From: Gammaproteobacteria bacterium
Lineage (GTDB): Bacteria > Pseudomonadota > Gammaproteobacteria > DSM-16500
Length of the DNA stretch: 64,000 nt
Direction of reading: 5' to 3'
NCBI GenBank assembly: GCA_013288815.1
Contig: JABDBD010000001.1
Location: forward strand, 1 to 64,000
The notes below the pieces were generated by a model, which searched no databases, was not told where the DNA came from, and was given only the letters and a program-made list of their open reading frames with translations. Positions 36,901 to 45,633 of the stretch are shown in pieces; the first letter of the stretch is position 1, and each line of letters opens with the position of its first letter. A program made the position numbers and the translations under genes.

Positions 36901-38756
36901 TAATTTGAAATAGGTGCTGCATTTTCATTTAGAACCAGCCATAACTCGTTTGATATGAGAAGATTTTTCATTTCATCGAATCTTTTCTGTGACCAGAGAA
37001 TATTAGGTGATAAATATTCACAAACATCTTTAAAGAGAGTAGGAATGGCAGATAATGGCGCTTTCAAACAAATATTTTCTAATTCATCCACTAACGCTTT
37101 TTGTTTTTTTGTATTTTTTGCAATGACTATTTGCTCTCTTGTATCACCATGGCTGTAACCTTCCAGCATGTATTCGTTAGCATCAGCTAAAGCACAATTT
37201 TTTTCTTGCAACAATTTAGACGGTGTTTGACCACCTTTTCCGATGTGAAATTGTGAATAACCCCAAACCGTTATCAACTCTTCTCCTAATGCCAGCAATA
37301 TATCAACCACTGGCGCATCATCGCGCAAAGGAAGAAAGTTTTCCCAGGAATCAAATACCAAGTTGTTTGTGCAACTGAGCCATGCGTATGCTTGTCCTAC
37401 CAAATCAAAAGCTTGATAATTAATTTTTCCTGCGATGATAGGTAAATTCTTTTGTGTGGAATGTAATAATTTTTTTTCTTTTAGTAACACATACAAACCA
37501 TTGCTTTTCTTCGTCAGCCCATCTTCAACACACCTCCAAGCATTATTACCTATGCTCTGACAACAATTGGTAATATAGCCTAAGATATATGCTCTTGGAT
37601 CATCAATCGGCAATTTCACTAACCAGTATCCTGGCCTATTCGCTTTTGCACCATCAAACTCTATTTTTGGTAAATTGTCTTCAGTTTTAATCCTTTTTCT
37701 AATTCGCAAACATTCCTCAAACACTTCTGCAGGAACATTGTATTGCGAACACAATTCGGCAAGCTCTGGATATTCACCTGCATTTGGAAATGTAATTTTC
37801 TTAGCCAATGCAGTTGCACTAGTATAAGTGATATAGGCATTACGCTTTTTCAAAGTGTTGGTTGATAGTTGCGGCAAACAAACAACATGGCCAAATGAAA
37901 TCTGAGGTTGATTTAATTTGACAGCGATCAAGTTAATACGTTTCGTCAAATCATCGATTTTTTCTTCTTGCTGACTGAGCTTCTCATCTAGCATTTTAAG
38001 AGCGCTGCTTTCTTCTCGCATTTTTGCTTCGATTTTATCCGCGATTGCAAATAACCGCGTCGCGCGTCGCCCTTTTTCTAAAATCATCATTTGCCAATCA
38101 GTTAACTGCAGAGGAAATGCAGCTCGATAAACTGGAATATTATTCACTAAAGCATCATGCAAACTTTTTTGTATCACTAACAAATTGTGCTGGCTAACAA
38201 ACGTATGATAATTTTTGAGAATCAAGTCTATATTTATTTGCGCATCATTCGTCGGGTGAAAATACACTAATAATTTGTAAGCATGAAGTAACGCCAATTC
38301 ATCATCGTTGGTGAATTCTATGAAATCACCTACAAATTTTGTTAACGTAAATATTTTTTTAAATTTCTCTACAACCTGAGCATCCTTAAATGGATGACCA
38401 TATTGCTTTTCAAATTTTTGATAATCTTCTTTTATTTTCTTGTCATCAGGAAAGTCGTAATGATAATGTTCTTGCACATCTTCTTCATAATCATGATCAA
38501 GAATAGGGATACCATACTCGCCAAAGAGTATAGGCTTAAGATAACTACAATTTAAAAGATCGAATGCTTTACTCAGCTTACGCATTTTATTTAATAAATA
38601 TGAACTCTGCTGATGATCGCTTAAGTAGGGCATACAAGCATAAAAATAATCGCGGATTTCTTTAGACTCTTTTTCTAAAAAAACTTTCTGAGGTGTCTCG
38701 TTCAAATAATGATAAAGTTTCTGTAGTTTTTCTTTCATGTTCTGTCGCTTGTTCAT
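33972..38756 (-). CDS. Giant orphan protein (about 1,594 residues), PcfJ-like patch
   Basis: No full-length family recognised. Mostly alpha-helical, Leu/Lys/Asn-rich and very likely soluble, with no signal peptide. Near residues 400-480 the sequence runs ITNCCQSIGNNAWRCV, SNGLYVLLK, IIAGKINYQ and GQAYAWLSCTNNLVFDSWEN. The order T-x-C-C-Q, a glycine/alanine spacer, then x-A-W/F and VFDS-E resembles the PcfJ-like family found on conjugative elements; the resemblance is from memory and modest. The N-terminus has a coiled coil (about 250-290). Start ATG 38756 (AGGA upstream). Its size and lack of core neighbours suggest an effector or surface-independent host factor. Confidence 0.75.
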   Translation of the reverse strand: MNKRQNMKEKLQKLYHYLNETPQKVFLEKESKEIRDYFYACMPYLSDHQQSSYLLNKMRKLSKAFDLLNCSYLKPILFGEYGIPILDHDYEEDVQEHYHYDFPDDKKIKEDYQKFEKQYGHPFKDAQVVEKFKKIFTLTKFVGDFIEFTNDDELALLHAYKLLVYFHPTNDAQINIDLILKNYHTFVSQHNLLVIQKSLHDALVNNIPVYRAAFPLQLTDWQMMILEKGRRATRLFAIADKIEAKMREESSALKMLDEKLSQQEEKIDDLTKRINLIAVKLNQPQISFGHVVCLPQLSTNTLKKRNAYITYTSATALAKKITFPNAGEYPELAELCSQYNVPAEVFEECLRIRKRIKTEDNLPKIEFDGAKANRPGYWLVKLPIDDPRAYILGYITNCCQSIGNNAWRCVEDGLTKKSNGLYVLLKEKKLLHSTQKNLPIIAGKINYQAFDLVGQAYAWLSCTNNLVFDSWENFLPLRDDAPVVDILLALGEELITVWGYSQFHIGKGGQTPSKLLQEKNCALADANEYMLEGYSHGDTREQIVIAKNTKKQKALVDELENICLKAPLSAIPTLFKDVCEYLSPNILWSQKRFDEMKNLLISNELWLVLNENAAPISNYKLLKQFGFSWLLNLLNNNLLTQTTIHTFREFHGDKQCYISTFQWIELKKLGINDSIIFSILTDLAACKFSYKFGLHYFQLFTSREFNLYLGDKRKEQLEAILDHLSELLEMQKNKLLTKENIETGLVLAEGHYFYILTVVRDASLAKLFAEYFLKHRHWNYKDVIPFLLSSEITAFLGGMDNYQKNFSILEDDIAGLMDLNKQQLLVQQYLKMGFKLQDKNKRKVFWSSLIEFKKSQSDFEQLINFSFHYLDLFCPALEEYNNCLHEIKRLVPLRQYIDVSFLKNMSSETASKLIANGHKEYILHGCALLKKSDIECNTQFCSSYQAMILDGKFKGYSGSFAVAIIELTKRSLDEAIHISALINKTINHQYYMQAVILLREQGEVFYEKYKEFIINDSLSVSEFSTAKNLILLDSAGLIDPITIKYAQHFEMDEKIIPSLKQFNQSTIYEKYALMLVNVNTSCLYQLINRILEIHQRGWFIENAETIFKDVPKAWRLIEALYNLPANLCAEVDFLLSRPKYAVWFSRLITYLYKGDVLNPMTKQVLIDYQDSDGVFDLVPAFVRLQKAGIYSSCVDILLVYTKMKPEFVTNFVELLIKLHENNLLIDENSKSILELRCQQTKNDESFAVISAWHNLKTHSEEMYVENRQLILDNSWSAENLSLLLVDFNRLNLDVSAKKFLINHPAEINPFYKIWNSRDRQNISQYASYCKDGSIEKILSVLKKELKSKDQLLKMLKRNDCAEAKELICERKLEDLIEMISKDGLPCVRQLIYFLKRLNYSYYSLYLNRIESVLLQLLPDQDSLDKLIEQFNVSQLTKFICVMPVNLISHLSLKSLILFLRHYQDPCSTVDVASHPFVKMSSRLNELLIDEKTLDEVISQTKSTLMCADFMKEIPMTVLNGIVKQGGGVNQFAAHVFNRSLHRQVWMVALRRVLIDERARKTNTLSMQQRFFYGKSDKRDQSSTLVVAQHSVCAR

Positions 38757-38929
38757 TTTCCTATAATTAAGACATCTATTGTACAATATGTGTAAACTAC
38801 TATCAATCTATTTAGTGAATAATTGATTATTAATTAATCAACTCATTAGTGCCAAGATTATCTTATTTTTCTAATTGCACATTAGCAGTTTCTAGTTTAA
38901 TCTTACGCACCAATGATTTGAAAGCTGCT

Positions 38930-39020
38930 GGAGAGATGTCCGAGCGGTTTAAGGAGCACGCCTGGAAAGCGTGTGTACGTTTATAGCGTACCGAGGGTTC
39001 GAATCCCTCTCTCTCCGCCA
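38930..39020 (+). tRNA. tRNA-Ser(GGA)
   Basis: 91 bases with encoded CCA. Acceptor GGAGAGA pairs with TCTCTCC; D arm GAGCGGTTTAAGGAGC; anticodon stem CACGCC/AGCGTG with loop containing GGA; long variable arm TGTACGTTTATAGCGTACC; T arm GAGGGTTCGAATCCCTC. Reads UCC/UCU codons. Confidence 0.97.
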
Positions 39021-39053
39021 TACAGGACTCTGCAACTTATTATTTAAAGTTAA

Positions 39054-39172
39054 TGGTCACCCAGTATTGGTCGCTTCGCGGCGATATGTTGTGAACCCCG
39101 TCAGGTCCGGAAGGAAGCAGCGGTAATAACAGATTCGGGCGCCGAAGTTTGGCTAATACTGGAGGCCACCCT
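39054..39172 (+). ncRNA. ffs: Signal recognition particle 4.5S RNA
   Basis: The conserved Ffh-binding core GTCAGGTCCGGAAGGAAGCA (39100-39119) is followed by GCGGTAA, the usual symmetric internal loop. Flanking arms GGTCACCCAGTATTGG and CTAATACTGGAGGCCACC pair to close the rod. It functions with Ffh and FtsY in membrane-protein targeting. Ends are approximate to a few bases. It lies just before dnaX. Confidence 0.95.
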
Positions 39173-39277
39173 ATATATCACCTCTTACGCACACGCTAAT
39201 CAATTGCATTGAGCATTATGAAAAATCGCATGCTTTTTCAACGCGATTGCCATCAATCAACAAGGATTTTGACTATC

Positions 39278-40882
39278 ATGAGCTATCAAGTTCTAGCACG
39301 TAAATGGCGACCTCACACATTTGATGAAATGGTAGGACAAGAACATGTCTTACAAATGTTAATCAATGCTCTCGACAAACAACGCTTGCATCACGCCTAT
39401 TTATTCACAGGAACACGTGGGGTTGGAAAAACCACACTGGCTCGCTTGCTTGCAAAGTGCTTAAACTGCGAAACGGGAATTACGTCAAAACCCTGCGGAA
39501 CATGCTCAGCTTGCACATCGATTGATACAGGTCGTTTTTTAGATTTACTCGAAATTGATGCAGCATCGCGTACAAAAGTAGAAGACACACGTGAACTACT
39601 TGATAACGTTCAATATGCTCCTACACAAGGGCGTTACAAAATTTATTTAATCGATGAAGTTCATATGTTGTCTGGACACAGCTTTAATGCACTATTAAAA
39701 ACATTAGAAGAACCGCCTGCACATGTGAAATTTATCTTAGCAACAACGGATCCGAAACGCTTACCCATCACTATCTTGTCACGTTGTTTGCAATTCAATT
39801 TAAGACGTGTGCCGGTCGAGCAAATTGCAAAACAACTCCTACATATTTGTCACACAGAAAGTCTTCCGGCTGAAACACCTGCACTCGCATTGCTTGCGGA
39901 AGCAGCAGACGGCAGCATGCGTGATGCGTTAAGTTTATTAGATCAAGCTATTGCTTTTTGTGGCGAACAAATTAACGTAGGTGACGTGCAGAACATGTTA
40001 GGCCATGTGGAAAGTGAAGCATTGCTACGCTTACTACAAGCGCTGGCCGAACACAATGGAAAAAATCTGTTTGCAGAAATGACCTCTCTCGCCGAACATG
40101 CACCTGACTTTCATCATGTGTTAGAAAGCTTATTAACGATTTTGCATAAAATCGCTATTCTCCAAGCCATTCCTGATGCAGCAGAGCCAAATGAAAAAAT
40201 TATTCAGCTTGCTAAACTTTTTTCTGCAGAAGATACACAGCTTTATTATCAAATCGCCCTAATCGGCAAACGTGATTTATCAATCGCTTCAAATCCTTCT
40301 CAAGGATTTGAAATGATTATGTTGCGCATGTTAGCTTTTCATCCTGCAAAAATAGAAGCGAGCCAGTCAGTATCTATCCCTGCAAAAACTGTGTCTTCAC
40401 CTTCATCTAACAAACCCATTGAAGCAAAAACAGTGACTGCGAAAGCACCTGCCAAACCCGCCGTTGCTAACACAATCACTTCCGTGTCCAATGACAACTG
40501 GAGCGAACTTTTGCCTCATTTAGGTTTAACAGGCATGGCACATGCCCTCGCATCAAACTGCGCTTTCGTTGAAAGCAACAATGATACGCTAACATTAGCC
40601 TTATCTCACAAACATGCACCTATGCTTAGCCAAAAACTCACCGAGCGCCTTGAAGAATCACTCACCGCTTATTTAAAAAAACCACTGAAATTACAGATTA
40701 AAATCAGCTCTGCTGAATTAGACACAACTGCAAAAAGAGAAGCTCAAACGAAAAAAGAACGCCATGCGCATGCCGTCGAGGCGATTACAACTGACAATCA
40801 TGTACAAAAAATTATGGATGTATTCGGTGCAACTTTGGATGTGAATTCAGTAAAAACTATCGAACCGACGGATTCTGAGTAA
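39278..40882 (+). CDS. dnaX: DNA polymerase III subunits gamma/tau
   Basis: 534 residues from ATG 39278 (AAGGA upstream). Clamp-loader ATPase: YQVLARKWRPHTFDEMVGQE, Walker A FTGTRGVGKTTLARLLAK, zinc-binding cysteines in CLNCETGITSKPCGTCSACT, Walker B IYLIDEVHML, SRC motif ILSRCLQFNL. The Ala/Lys/Ser/Pro-rich linker (about 380-430) and C-terminal tau-like domain follow. In many bacteria dnaX, ybaB and recR form one operon; here ybaB-recR is 10 kb away. Confidence 0.97.
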   Translation: MSYQVLARKWRPHTFDEMVGQEHVLQMLINALDKQRLHHAYLFTGTRGVGKTTLARLLAKCLNCETGITSKPCGTCSACTSIDTGRFLDLLEIDAASRTKVEDTRELLDNVQYAPTQGRYKIYLIDEVHMLSGHSFNALLKTLEEPPAHVKFILATTDPKRLPITILSRCLQFNLRRVPVEQIAKQLLHICHTESLPAETPALALLAEAADGSMRDALSLLDQAIAFCGEQINVGDVQNMLGHVESEALLRLLQALAEHNGKNLFAEMTSLAEHAPDFHHVLESLLTILHKIAILQAIPDAAEPNEKIIQLAKLFSAEDTQLYYQIALIGKRDLSIASNPSQGFEMIMLRMLAFHPAKIEASQSVSIPAKTVSSPSSNKPIEAKTVTAKAPAKPAVANTITSVSNDNWSELLPHLGLTGMAHALASNCAFVESNNDTLTLALSHKHAPMLSQKLTERLEESLTAYLKKPLKLQIKISSAELDTTAKREAQTKKERHAHAVEAITTDNHVQKIMDVFGATLDVNSVKTIEPTDSE

Positions 40883-40883
40883 C

Positions 40884-42026
40884 TCATGAGTGAGCAATTG
40901 CTTTTGGTGCAGATGAGCTCTTCGTATTTTTTAGATTTTTATCGAGAAAAGCAGTGCGCGTATTTTTAAATTCTTGCATGTTACCAAAAAAACTATACAC
41001 ACTCATCCCCATGTAAATGCAGACTTTCGGGATGATAGACAGTGACTCAACTTTTAATTTTTTAGCAGTCGCTAAAGGTGCTGCTAGACCTTCGACTATA
41101 TCAGAACAATAATGTCCGTAATTAAATATATGCTGTGAGGTTGTTAATTGGGGGGTTGAGTCTTTTACTTCAGTAGCTAACGGTGGATTTTCTACGTCTG
41201 ATTCAACAGGATGATTTGTAATAAAATGATCGCTTTCCGCATCATGACATACGCTCTCACACGCTGAAAAAAACATGGCAAGCGGCATCGCGACCACATA
41301 TCCTTGCCATGAGATCCCTAAGAAAAATTTTTCAAGATTTGCTAGTTCTGTAACGAGACTACCAACGGTATAATTTGTTTTTAAAAATGTATTCAGCATG
41401 TTTTTTACAAATTGCAAACACTTCCATGTTTTATGGGAATCAGAATTGTTATTGTGTTCATCACCATCTTCTTCTTTCAATGCAATAAAGGTCGTGATTA
41501 ATTCTAAAATATTTCCTGACAAACTAAACACGGCAATGCCTAAATACGAAAATCGCCATTGCCATGGCGTTAAATTCAACTCAGCTAATTTAATTAAAGC
41601 AACCATGGGTTGAATATCATTATTCACTTCAGCCAAATAATGCGTAAATGCTAGCGCTTTATTACTGAATGAATTTTTTTTTGAGGGAGCTTGAACATCT
41701 TCTTGAACAGACAGGGCAGGTAATTTTTTATTTTTGGCATCATTAAAGTGTTTGCTTTGTGCTTTATAACATTTTCCTTGGCATATACTTAAAACCAAAC
41801 CTATCGTTAATGCAGGAATGAAAGCTTGCCATGCCGTATTCAAAAAATTGGGTTCTAAATCGAATGAGTCAGTTATTTCACTTGAAGTATCATAATAAGT
41901 ACTTAAAAACGCATTGATCACCACGTAGATAAGCTGGCAATATATCCACGGTGTCGCCCCTTCTTCGGCTTTTTCCTTGGGTAATAACTTATCCTTCATG
42001 AGTTGAGTGCTGGTTTTGGTTAGCAT
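40884..42026 (-). CDS. Orphan membrane protein with two-fold internal repeat
   Basis: 380 residues. The halves align: PALTIGLVLSICQGKCYKAQ-SKHF against MPLAMFFSACESVCHDAESDHF, then CH-like segments FTHYLAEVNNDIQPMVALIK against YGHYCSDIVEGLAAPLATAK, and YLGIAVFSLSGNILEL against YMGMSVYSFFGNMQEF. Each half contains about two hydrophobic segments and a polar insert. It is an ancient tandem duplication of an unknown four-helix membrane unit. It is minus strand, tail-to-tail with dnaX (one base between stops). Confidence 0.75.
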   Translation of the reverse strand: MLTKTSTQLMKDKLLPKEKAEEGATPWIYCQLIYVVINAFLSTYYDTSSEITDSFDLEPNFLNTAWQAFIPALTIGLVLSICQGKCYKAQSKHFNDAKNKKLPALSVQEDVQAPSKKNSFSNKALAFTHYLAEVNNDIQPMVALIKLAELNLTPWQWRFSYLGIAVFSLSGNILELITTFIALKEEDGDEHNNNSDSHKTWKCLQFVKNMLNTFLKTNYTVGSLVTELANLEKFFLGISWQGYVVAMPLAMFFSACESVCHDAESDHFITNHPVESDVENPPLATEVKDSTPQLTTSQHIFNYGHYCSDIVEGLAAPLATAKKLKVESLSIIPKVCIYMGMSVYSFFGNMQEFKNTRTAFLDKNLKNTKSSSAPKAIAHS

Positions 42027-42180
42027 CTCTTTCTCGTAATATTCATTGATAAAATTTGCAAATGAGAATGATAATCATTTAAAAAAATATTTGCAAGCTA
42101 TTTCTAATTAGAACAAATCTTCGCTGATACGTACCCTCATCTGCTATCATATGTTATACCTACAAAATTGGAGTAAAAAG

Positions 42181-43257
42181 ATGGAGATGGAGCAACTACT
42201 CAAGGCTAGTGTTAATCAAAAAGCCTCTGACCTGCATATACTTCCTGGGCAAGCTCCCTTGATGAGAATCGATGGGGTTCTTGCTCACTGCAAAAATGAA
42301 AATGCTCTGTCTGCAGAAGATGCCAAAAAATTAATTTTTAGCATTATGACTGAAGATCAAAAACAAGAATTCGAGAAAAATTTGGTACTCGAAATTGGTC
42401 TTTATATCGCAGAGATAGGGAACTTCAGAGTCAGTATTTTGCATCAATTAAATGGTGTTGCTGCTGTCTTCAGAGTCATCCCTGAAGAGATTCCAAGTTT
42501 TGAAGCCTTGGGATTGCCGACTGTCTTAAAGACATTATTAAACTTTTCACATGGATTAATTTTGGTGACAGGACCGACAGGATCTGGCAAGAGCACGACG
42601 CTTGCCGCAATGATCGATTATATTAATTCATTTCGAGCATGCAATATTATCACCATCGAAGATCCCATTGAGTTTACTTATAAATGCAAACAAAGCATTT
42701 TTCATCAACTCGAAGTCGGACGTGATACTCCTGATTTTTCAACTGCCCTACGCTCTTCATTAAGACAAGATGCGAATGTGATTCTCTTAGGAGAACTACG
42801 CGATTTAGAAACGATGCGCCTAGCATTAACAGCAGCAGAAACAGGACATTTAGTCATGGCGACTCTGCATGCCAGCTCAGCACCTATCGCAATTAGTCGA
42901 TTTACAGAAGTTTTTCCTGCTGAAGAAAAAAATAGAGTACGAACCTTATTATCTGAAACGTTGCAAGCTGTCATTTGTCAAACTTTAGTAAGACGATTGA
43001 CTGGCGGACGAGTCGCTGCTTTTGAAGTTATGCTGGCTACGCAAGCGATACGACATTTTATTCGTCAGGATATGAGCGCTCATATGGAATCTGCTATGCA
43101 AACCAATGGTGATAAAGGTATGTGTACTTTGGAACAATATTTACATGAGTTAGTGATTAAAAGAATTATAAGCCCCAATGTCGCTACGACTATTATCGCG
43201 AATCGAGGCTTATTTAGAAATATTGGAGAGGTGCATGATAAGCATAAAAAAGAGTGA
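42181..43257 (+). CDS. pilT: PilT-type pilus retraction ATPase
   Basis: 358 residues from ATG 42181 (GGAG, 7 bases). PilT/PilU powers type IV pilus retraction. The N-terminal PAS-like domain (ASDLHILPGQAPLMRIDG), Walker A TGPTGSGKSTTLAAMIDYIN, Asp box, Walker B LLGELRDLETMRLALTAAET and His box ATLHASSAPIAISRF are intact. The C-terminal tail differs from E. coli/Pseudomonas PilT, so it may be PilU or a paralogue. No other pilus genes are nearby. Confidence 0.9.
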   Translation: MEMEQLLKASVNQKASDLHILPGQAPLMRIDGVLAHCKNENALSAEDAKKLIFSIMTEDQKQEFEKNLVLEIGLYIAEIGNFRVSILHQLNGVAAVFRVIPEEIPSFEALGLPTVLKTLLNFSHGLILVTGPTGSGKSTTLAAMIDYINSFRACNIITIEDPIEFTYKCKQSIFHQLEVGRDTPDFSTALRSSLRQDANVILLGELRDLETMRLALTAAETGHLVMATLHASSAPIAISRFTEVFPAEEKNRVRTLLSETLQAVICQTLVRRLTGGRVAAFEVMLATQAIRHFIRQDMSAHMESAMQTNGDKGMCTLEQYLHELVIKRIISPNVATTIIANRGLFRNIGEVHDKHKKE

Positions 43258-44523
43258 CTACTCTATCAAAAACTCCGTCGATAATTTTTTTTCAACACCA
43301 ATATTCTGCAACTTAACATAATCCGGCAACCCATTGCGATAAGGTGGATAATCCTCTCCCTCTATCAATGGTGCCAAATAGTGGCGCGCTTTTTCAGTAA
43401 TACCAAATCCATCTTCTGTTATATAGTCAGGCGGCAAGTGCACTTCAACATTAGCGACTTTGTCTAACTGAGCTTCTCCAATAGTCCATGAATAATTTTT
43501 TCCAGCACCACGCACAATGATAGGCATCACTGCATTTTTACCTTCCAAGGCAAAATTGACTGCGGCTTTCCCAAGCTCATAGGCTTGCTCTACATCTGTC
43601 TTTGAAGCGATGTGACGAGCAGATCGTTGCAAGTAATCTGAAATGGCATAGTGATATTTATATCCTAAATTTTGCTTAATCAGTTTTGCAATCAGCGGTG
43701 CTACTCCTCCTAATTGTGCATGCCCAAATGCATCAACCAAGCCGGACTCTGAAAGAAAGGAGCCGTCTTTATTTCGTAATCCTTCTGAGACAACAATCGC
43801 ACAATACCCATAGCGTTTCACACATTGCTCAGCCTTTGCTAAGAAAGCTTCTTGCTGAAAGGGTATTTCTGGAAATAATATGATATGGGGAGCATCGCCT
43901 TCTTGTTCTGCTGATAAACCACTTGCTGCAGCTATCCAGCCCGTGTGGCGTCCCATCACTTCCAATATAAATATTTTTGTGGAAGTCAGTGCCATTGCAG
44001 CTAAATCCATAGCAGCTTCTCTTATTGAAATCGCTACATATTTTGCAACCGAACCAAAACCAGGGGAGTTATCTGTAAAGGGTAAGTCGTTATCTATTGT
44101 TTTGGGAATGCCAATACAGGTAATAGGATAACCTAATGTTTGACTAATCTCAGACACTTTATAAGCCGTATCTTGAGAATCACCCCCGCCATTATAAAAA
44201 AAATATTTAATATTATGGGCAGAAAAGGTCTCAATGAGACGTTGGTAATGTGAACGATACTTTTCTAGAGAACCTAATTTATGTCGGCAAGAACCAAAAG
44301 CACCCGATGGAGTATAACGCAGCGCTGCAATGGCATCGTTTGATTCAAAGCTGGTATCGATTAAATCTTCTGTTAAAACCCCAATAATTCCATTTCGAGC
44401 TGCATATAAGCGACCTATCTTATCAGAATGCTTACGCACTGTCTCAATGACTCCACAAGCAGATGCATTAATAACAGCTGTTACACCCCCTGATTGCGCG
44501 TATAGGGCATTAAATTTTTCCAT
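43258..44523 (-). CDS. pfp: PPi-dependent 6-phosphofructokinase
   Basis: 421 residues. Reversible phosphorylation of fructose 6-phosphate with pyrophosphate. YAQSGGVTAVINASACG starts the fold; FFYNGGGDSQDTAYKV is the nucleotide/PPi-binding loop with Asp in place of the Gly of ATP-type enzymes; PKTIDNDLPFTDNSPGFGS has the Lys that marks PPi-dependent enzymes (ATP-type: PGTIDND); EVMGRHTGWIA binds substrate. A single PPi enzyme saves ATP, common in parasites and intracellular bacteria. Confidence 0.93.
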   Translation of the reverse strand: MEKFNALYAQSGGVTAVINASACGVIETVRKHSDKIGRLYAARNGIIGVLTEDLIDTSFESNDAIAALRYTPSGAFGSCRHKLGSLEKYRSHYQRLIETFSAHNIKYFFYNGGGDSQDTAYKVSEISQTLGYPITCIGIPKTIDNDLPFTDNSPGFGSVAKYVAISIREAAMDLAAMALTSTKIFILEVMGRHTGWIAAASGLSAEQEGDAPHIILFPEIPFQQEAFLAKAEQCVKRYGYCAIVVSEGLRNKDGSFLSESGLVDAFGHAQLGGVAPLIAKLIKQNLGYKYHYAISDYLQRSARHIASKTDVEQAYELGKAAVNFALEGKNAVMPIIVRGAGKNYSWTIGEAQLDKVANVEVHLPPDYITEDGFGITEKARHYLAPLIEGEDYPPYRNGLPDYVKLQNIGVEKKLSTEFLIE

Positions 44524-44610
44524 GATATATAACCTCAGAATCTAATGAATAGTAAGAAAGCGGGCACTGGGAGCCGAGAGATCGAGGCATAATTTCTATT
44601 GAGGTTTTTT

Positions 44611-44721
44611 TGCTTCTCCCCTTGTGGGAGAAGCCGCCCGAAGGGCGGATGAGGGGTGTTTTTGGCTTAAATTACCCCTCACCCGTCGCTTCGCGCCGAC
44701 CTCTCCCACAAGGGGAGAGGT
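44611..44721. repeat. Inverted-repeat element, copy C
   Basis: The 438-base gap between pfp and the stress-protein gene holds no gene but this 111-base element. It opens GCTTCTCCCCTTGTGGGAGA, continues GCCGCCCGAAGGGCGGATGA (an inner hairpin) and GGGGTGTTTTTGGCTTAA, then CCCCTCACCCGTCGCTTCGC and a closing CTCTCCCACAAGGGGAGAGG. It is almost identical to copy A over its first 80 bases and even shares the TCTATT.AGGTTTTTT flank. Confidence 0.9.
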
Positions 44722-44856
44722 AAAAATAGACATTAAAAATTTGCGTCTAGCCTTCAGCACTGGGAGTATGTCCGCACTGGCTAGAATAATTGTTTTATTT
44801 GTGAGATCAAGAAATATTGATTCTACTGAAGAGTTTTTTTGAAATGAAATAAAGAG

Positions 44857-44893
44857 CTCACACTATATTTAAATCCATTAAATACAGTGTGAG
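44857..44893 (-). terminator. Hairpin downstream of the usp gene
   Basis: CTCACACT and AGTGTGAG pair, with one mismatch and then TATTTAA/TTAAATA, around ATCCA. On the minus strand it is followed by a T-rich CTCTTTATTTC. It is probably a terminator for the stress-protein gene ending at 44962. Confidence 0.5.
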
Positions 44894-44961
44894 TTTATTG
44901 CTGTATGGCAAACACAAAATCGTAACCCACAAAAAATTGTAACATAGTTTATGCTTCCAAA

Positions 44962-45390
44962 TCACAATCTAACTAAATTATTTATGCTTTGTATCAACGT
45001 TAAATTGTTTTCTTTTCTGTGGAGTCCGGAAGCTTTGTGCAATTCAGGTATATTTGTGCTGCTTGCCAAAATAAACTGAGCACCTAGGCTATTTGCTAAT
45101 CTTAGCACTTCATTCTTAATCCGACCGGTGATGAGCCATTGATGCTTCTCATCAACGCCAAGAATTTCCCCAATGGAAGTCAATGACTTCTCTGCTTCTT
45201 CGTAATAACGCTCTGCAAGCAAGACAGTTGAAGGGATATTAAAGTAACAAGTAGGCAAACTAGGTATAACATGGACTATGTTTAAGCAAATTTGTAAACT
45301 TTGTTGTATGTTAACAGCAGCTTTGATCAAATTAATTTCTTCATCAGTCATTGCATTTGTAACTAACAATACATTTTTGGGTGATTTCAT
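44962..45390 (-). CDS. Universal stress protein (UspA family)
   Basis: 142 residues from ATG 45390 (GGAG nine bases upstream inside an alternative ATG at 45405). The fold begins KNVLLVTNAMTDEEINLIKA; LNIVHVIPSLPT follows. The ATP-binding G-x2-G-x9-G(S/T) motif is not evident where expected near LAASLGAQ-like residues (LANSLGAQFILASSTNIPEL), so it is a non-nucleotide-binding UspA-type member. It lies beside the two-component pair, but on its own transcription unit. Confidence 0.8.
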   Translation of the reverse strand: MKSPKNVLLVTNAMTDEEINLIKAAVNIQQSLQICLNIVHVIPSLPTCYFNIPSTVLLAERYYEEAEKSLTSIGEILGVDEKHQWLITGRIKNEVLRLANSLGAQFILASSTNIPELHKASGLHRKENNLTLIQSINNLVRL

Positions 45391-45633
45391 CTTAACTATC
45401 TCCATTATTAGTTAATTCCTATTTTTGTTGGAGGAGATTTAACACTCACTTTCCAACGGGGGACTCCCATAATCTCACCATTGGATGCTAATGGAAATTA
45501 GCAAAAACGTGCGCCACTTGTATTAGTCACCCTGAGGATGCCCAGGGTTTATACCTAGTGAAAGAGGATGTATTGTTTACATTTGCTATTTAATGCGGAA
45601 ATTTGTTGAATACTAGATCAAAATTAGCTATTT

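Noticed and set aside
19845-44721. CRISPR array
   Set aside because: The repeats are three separate, distant hairpin elements; there are no regularly spaced short repeats or cas genes.
45529-45548. ACCCTG/CAGGGT hairpin as a terminator
   Set aside because: The stem is 6 bp without a T-run on either side; could be chance.
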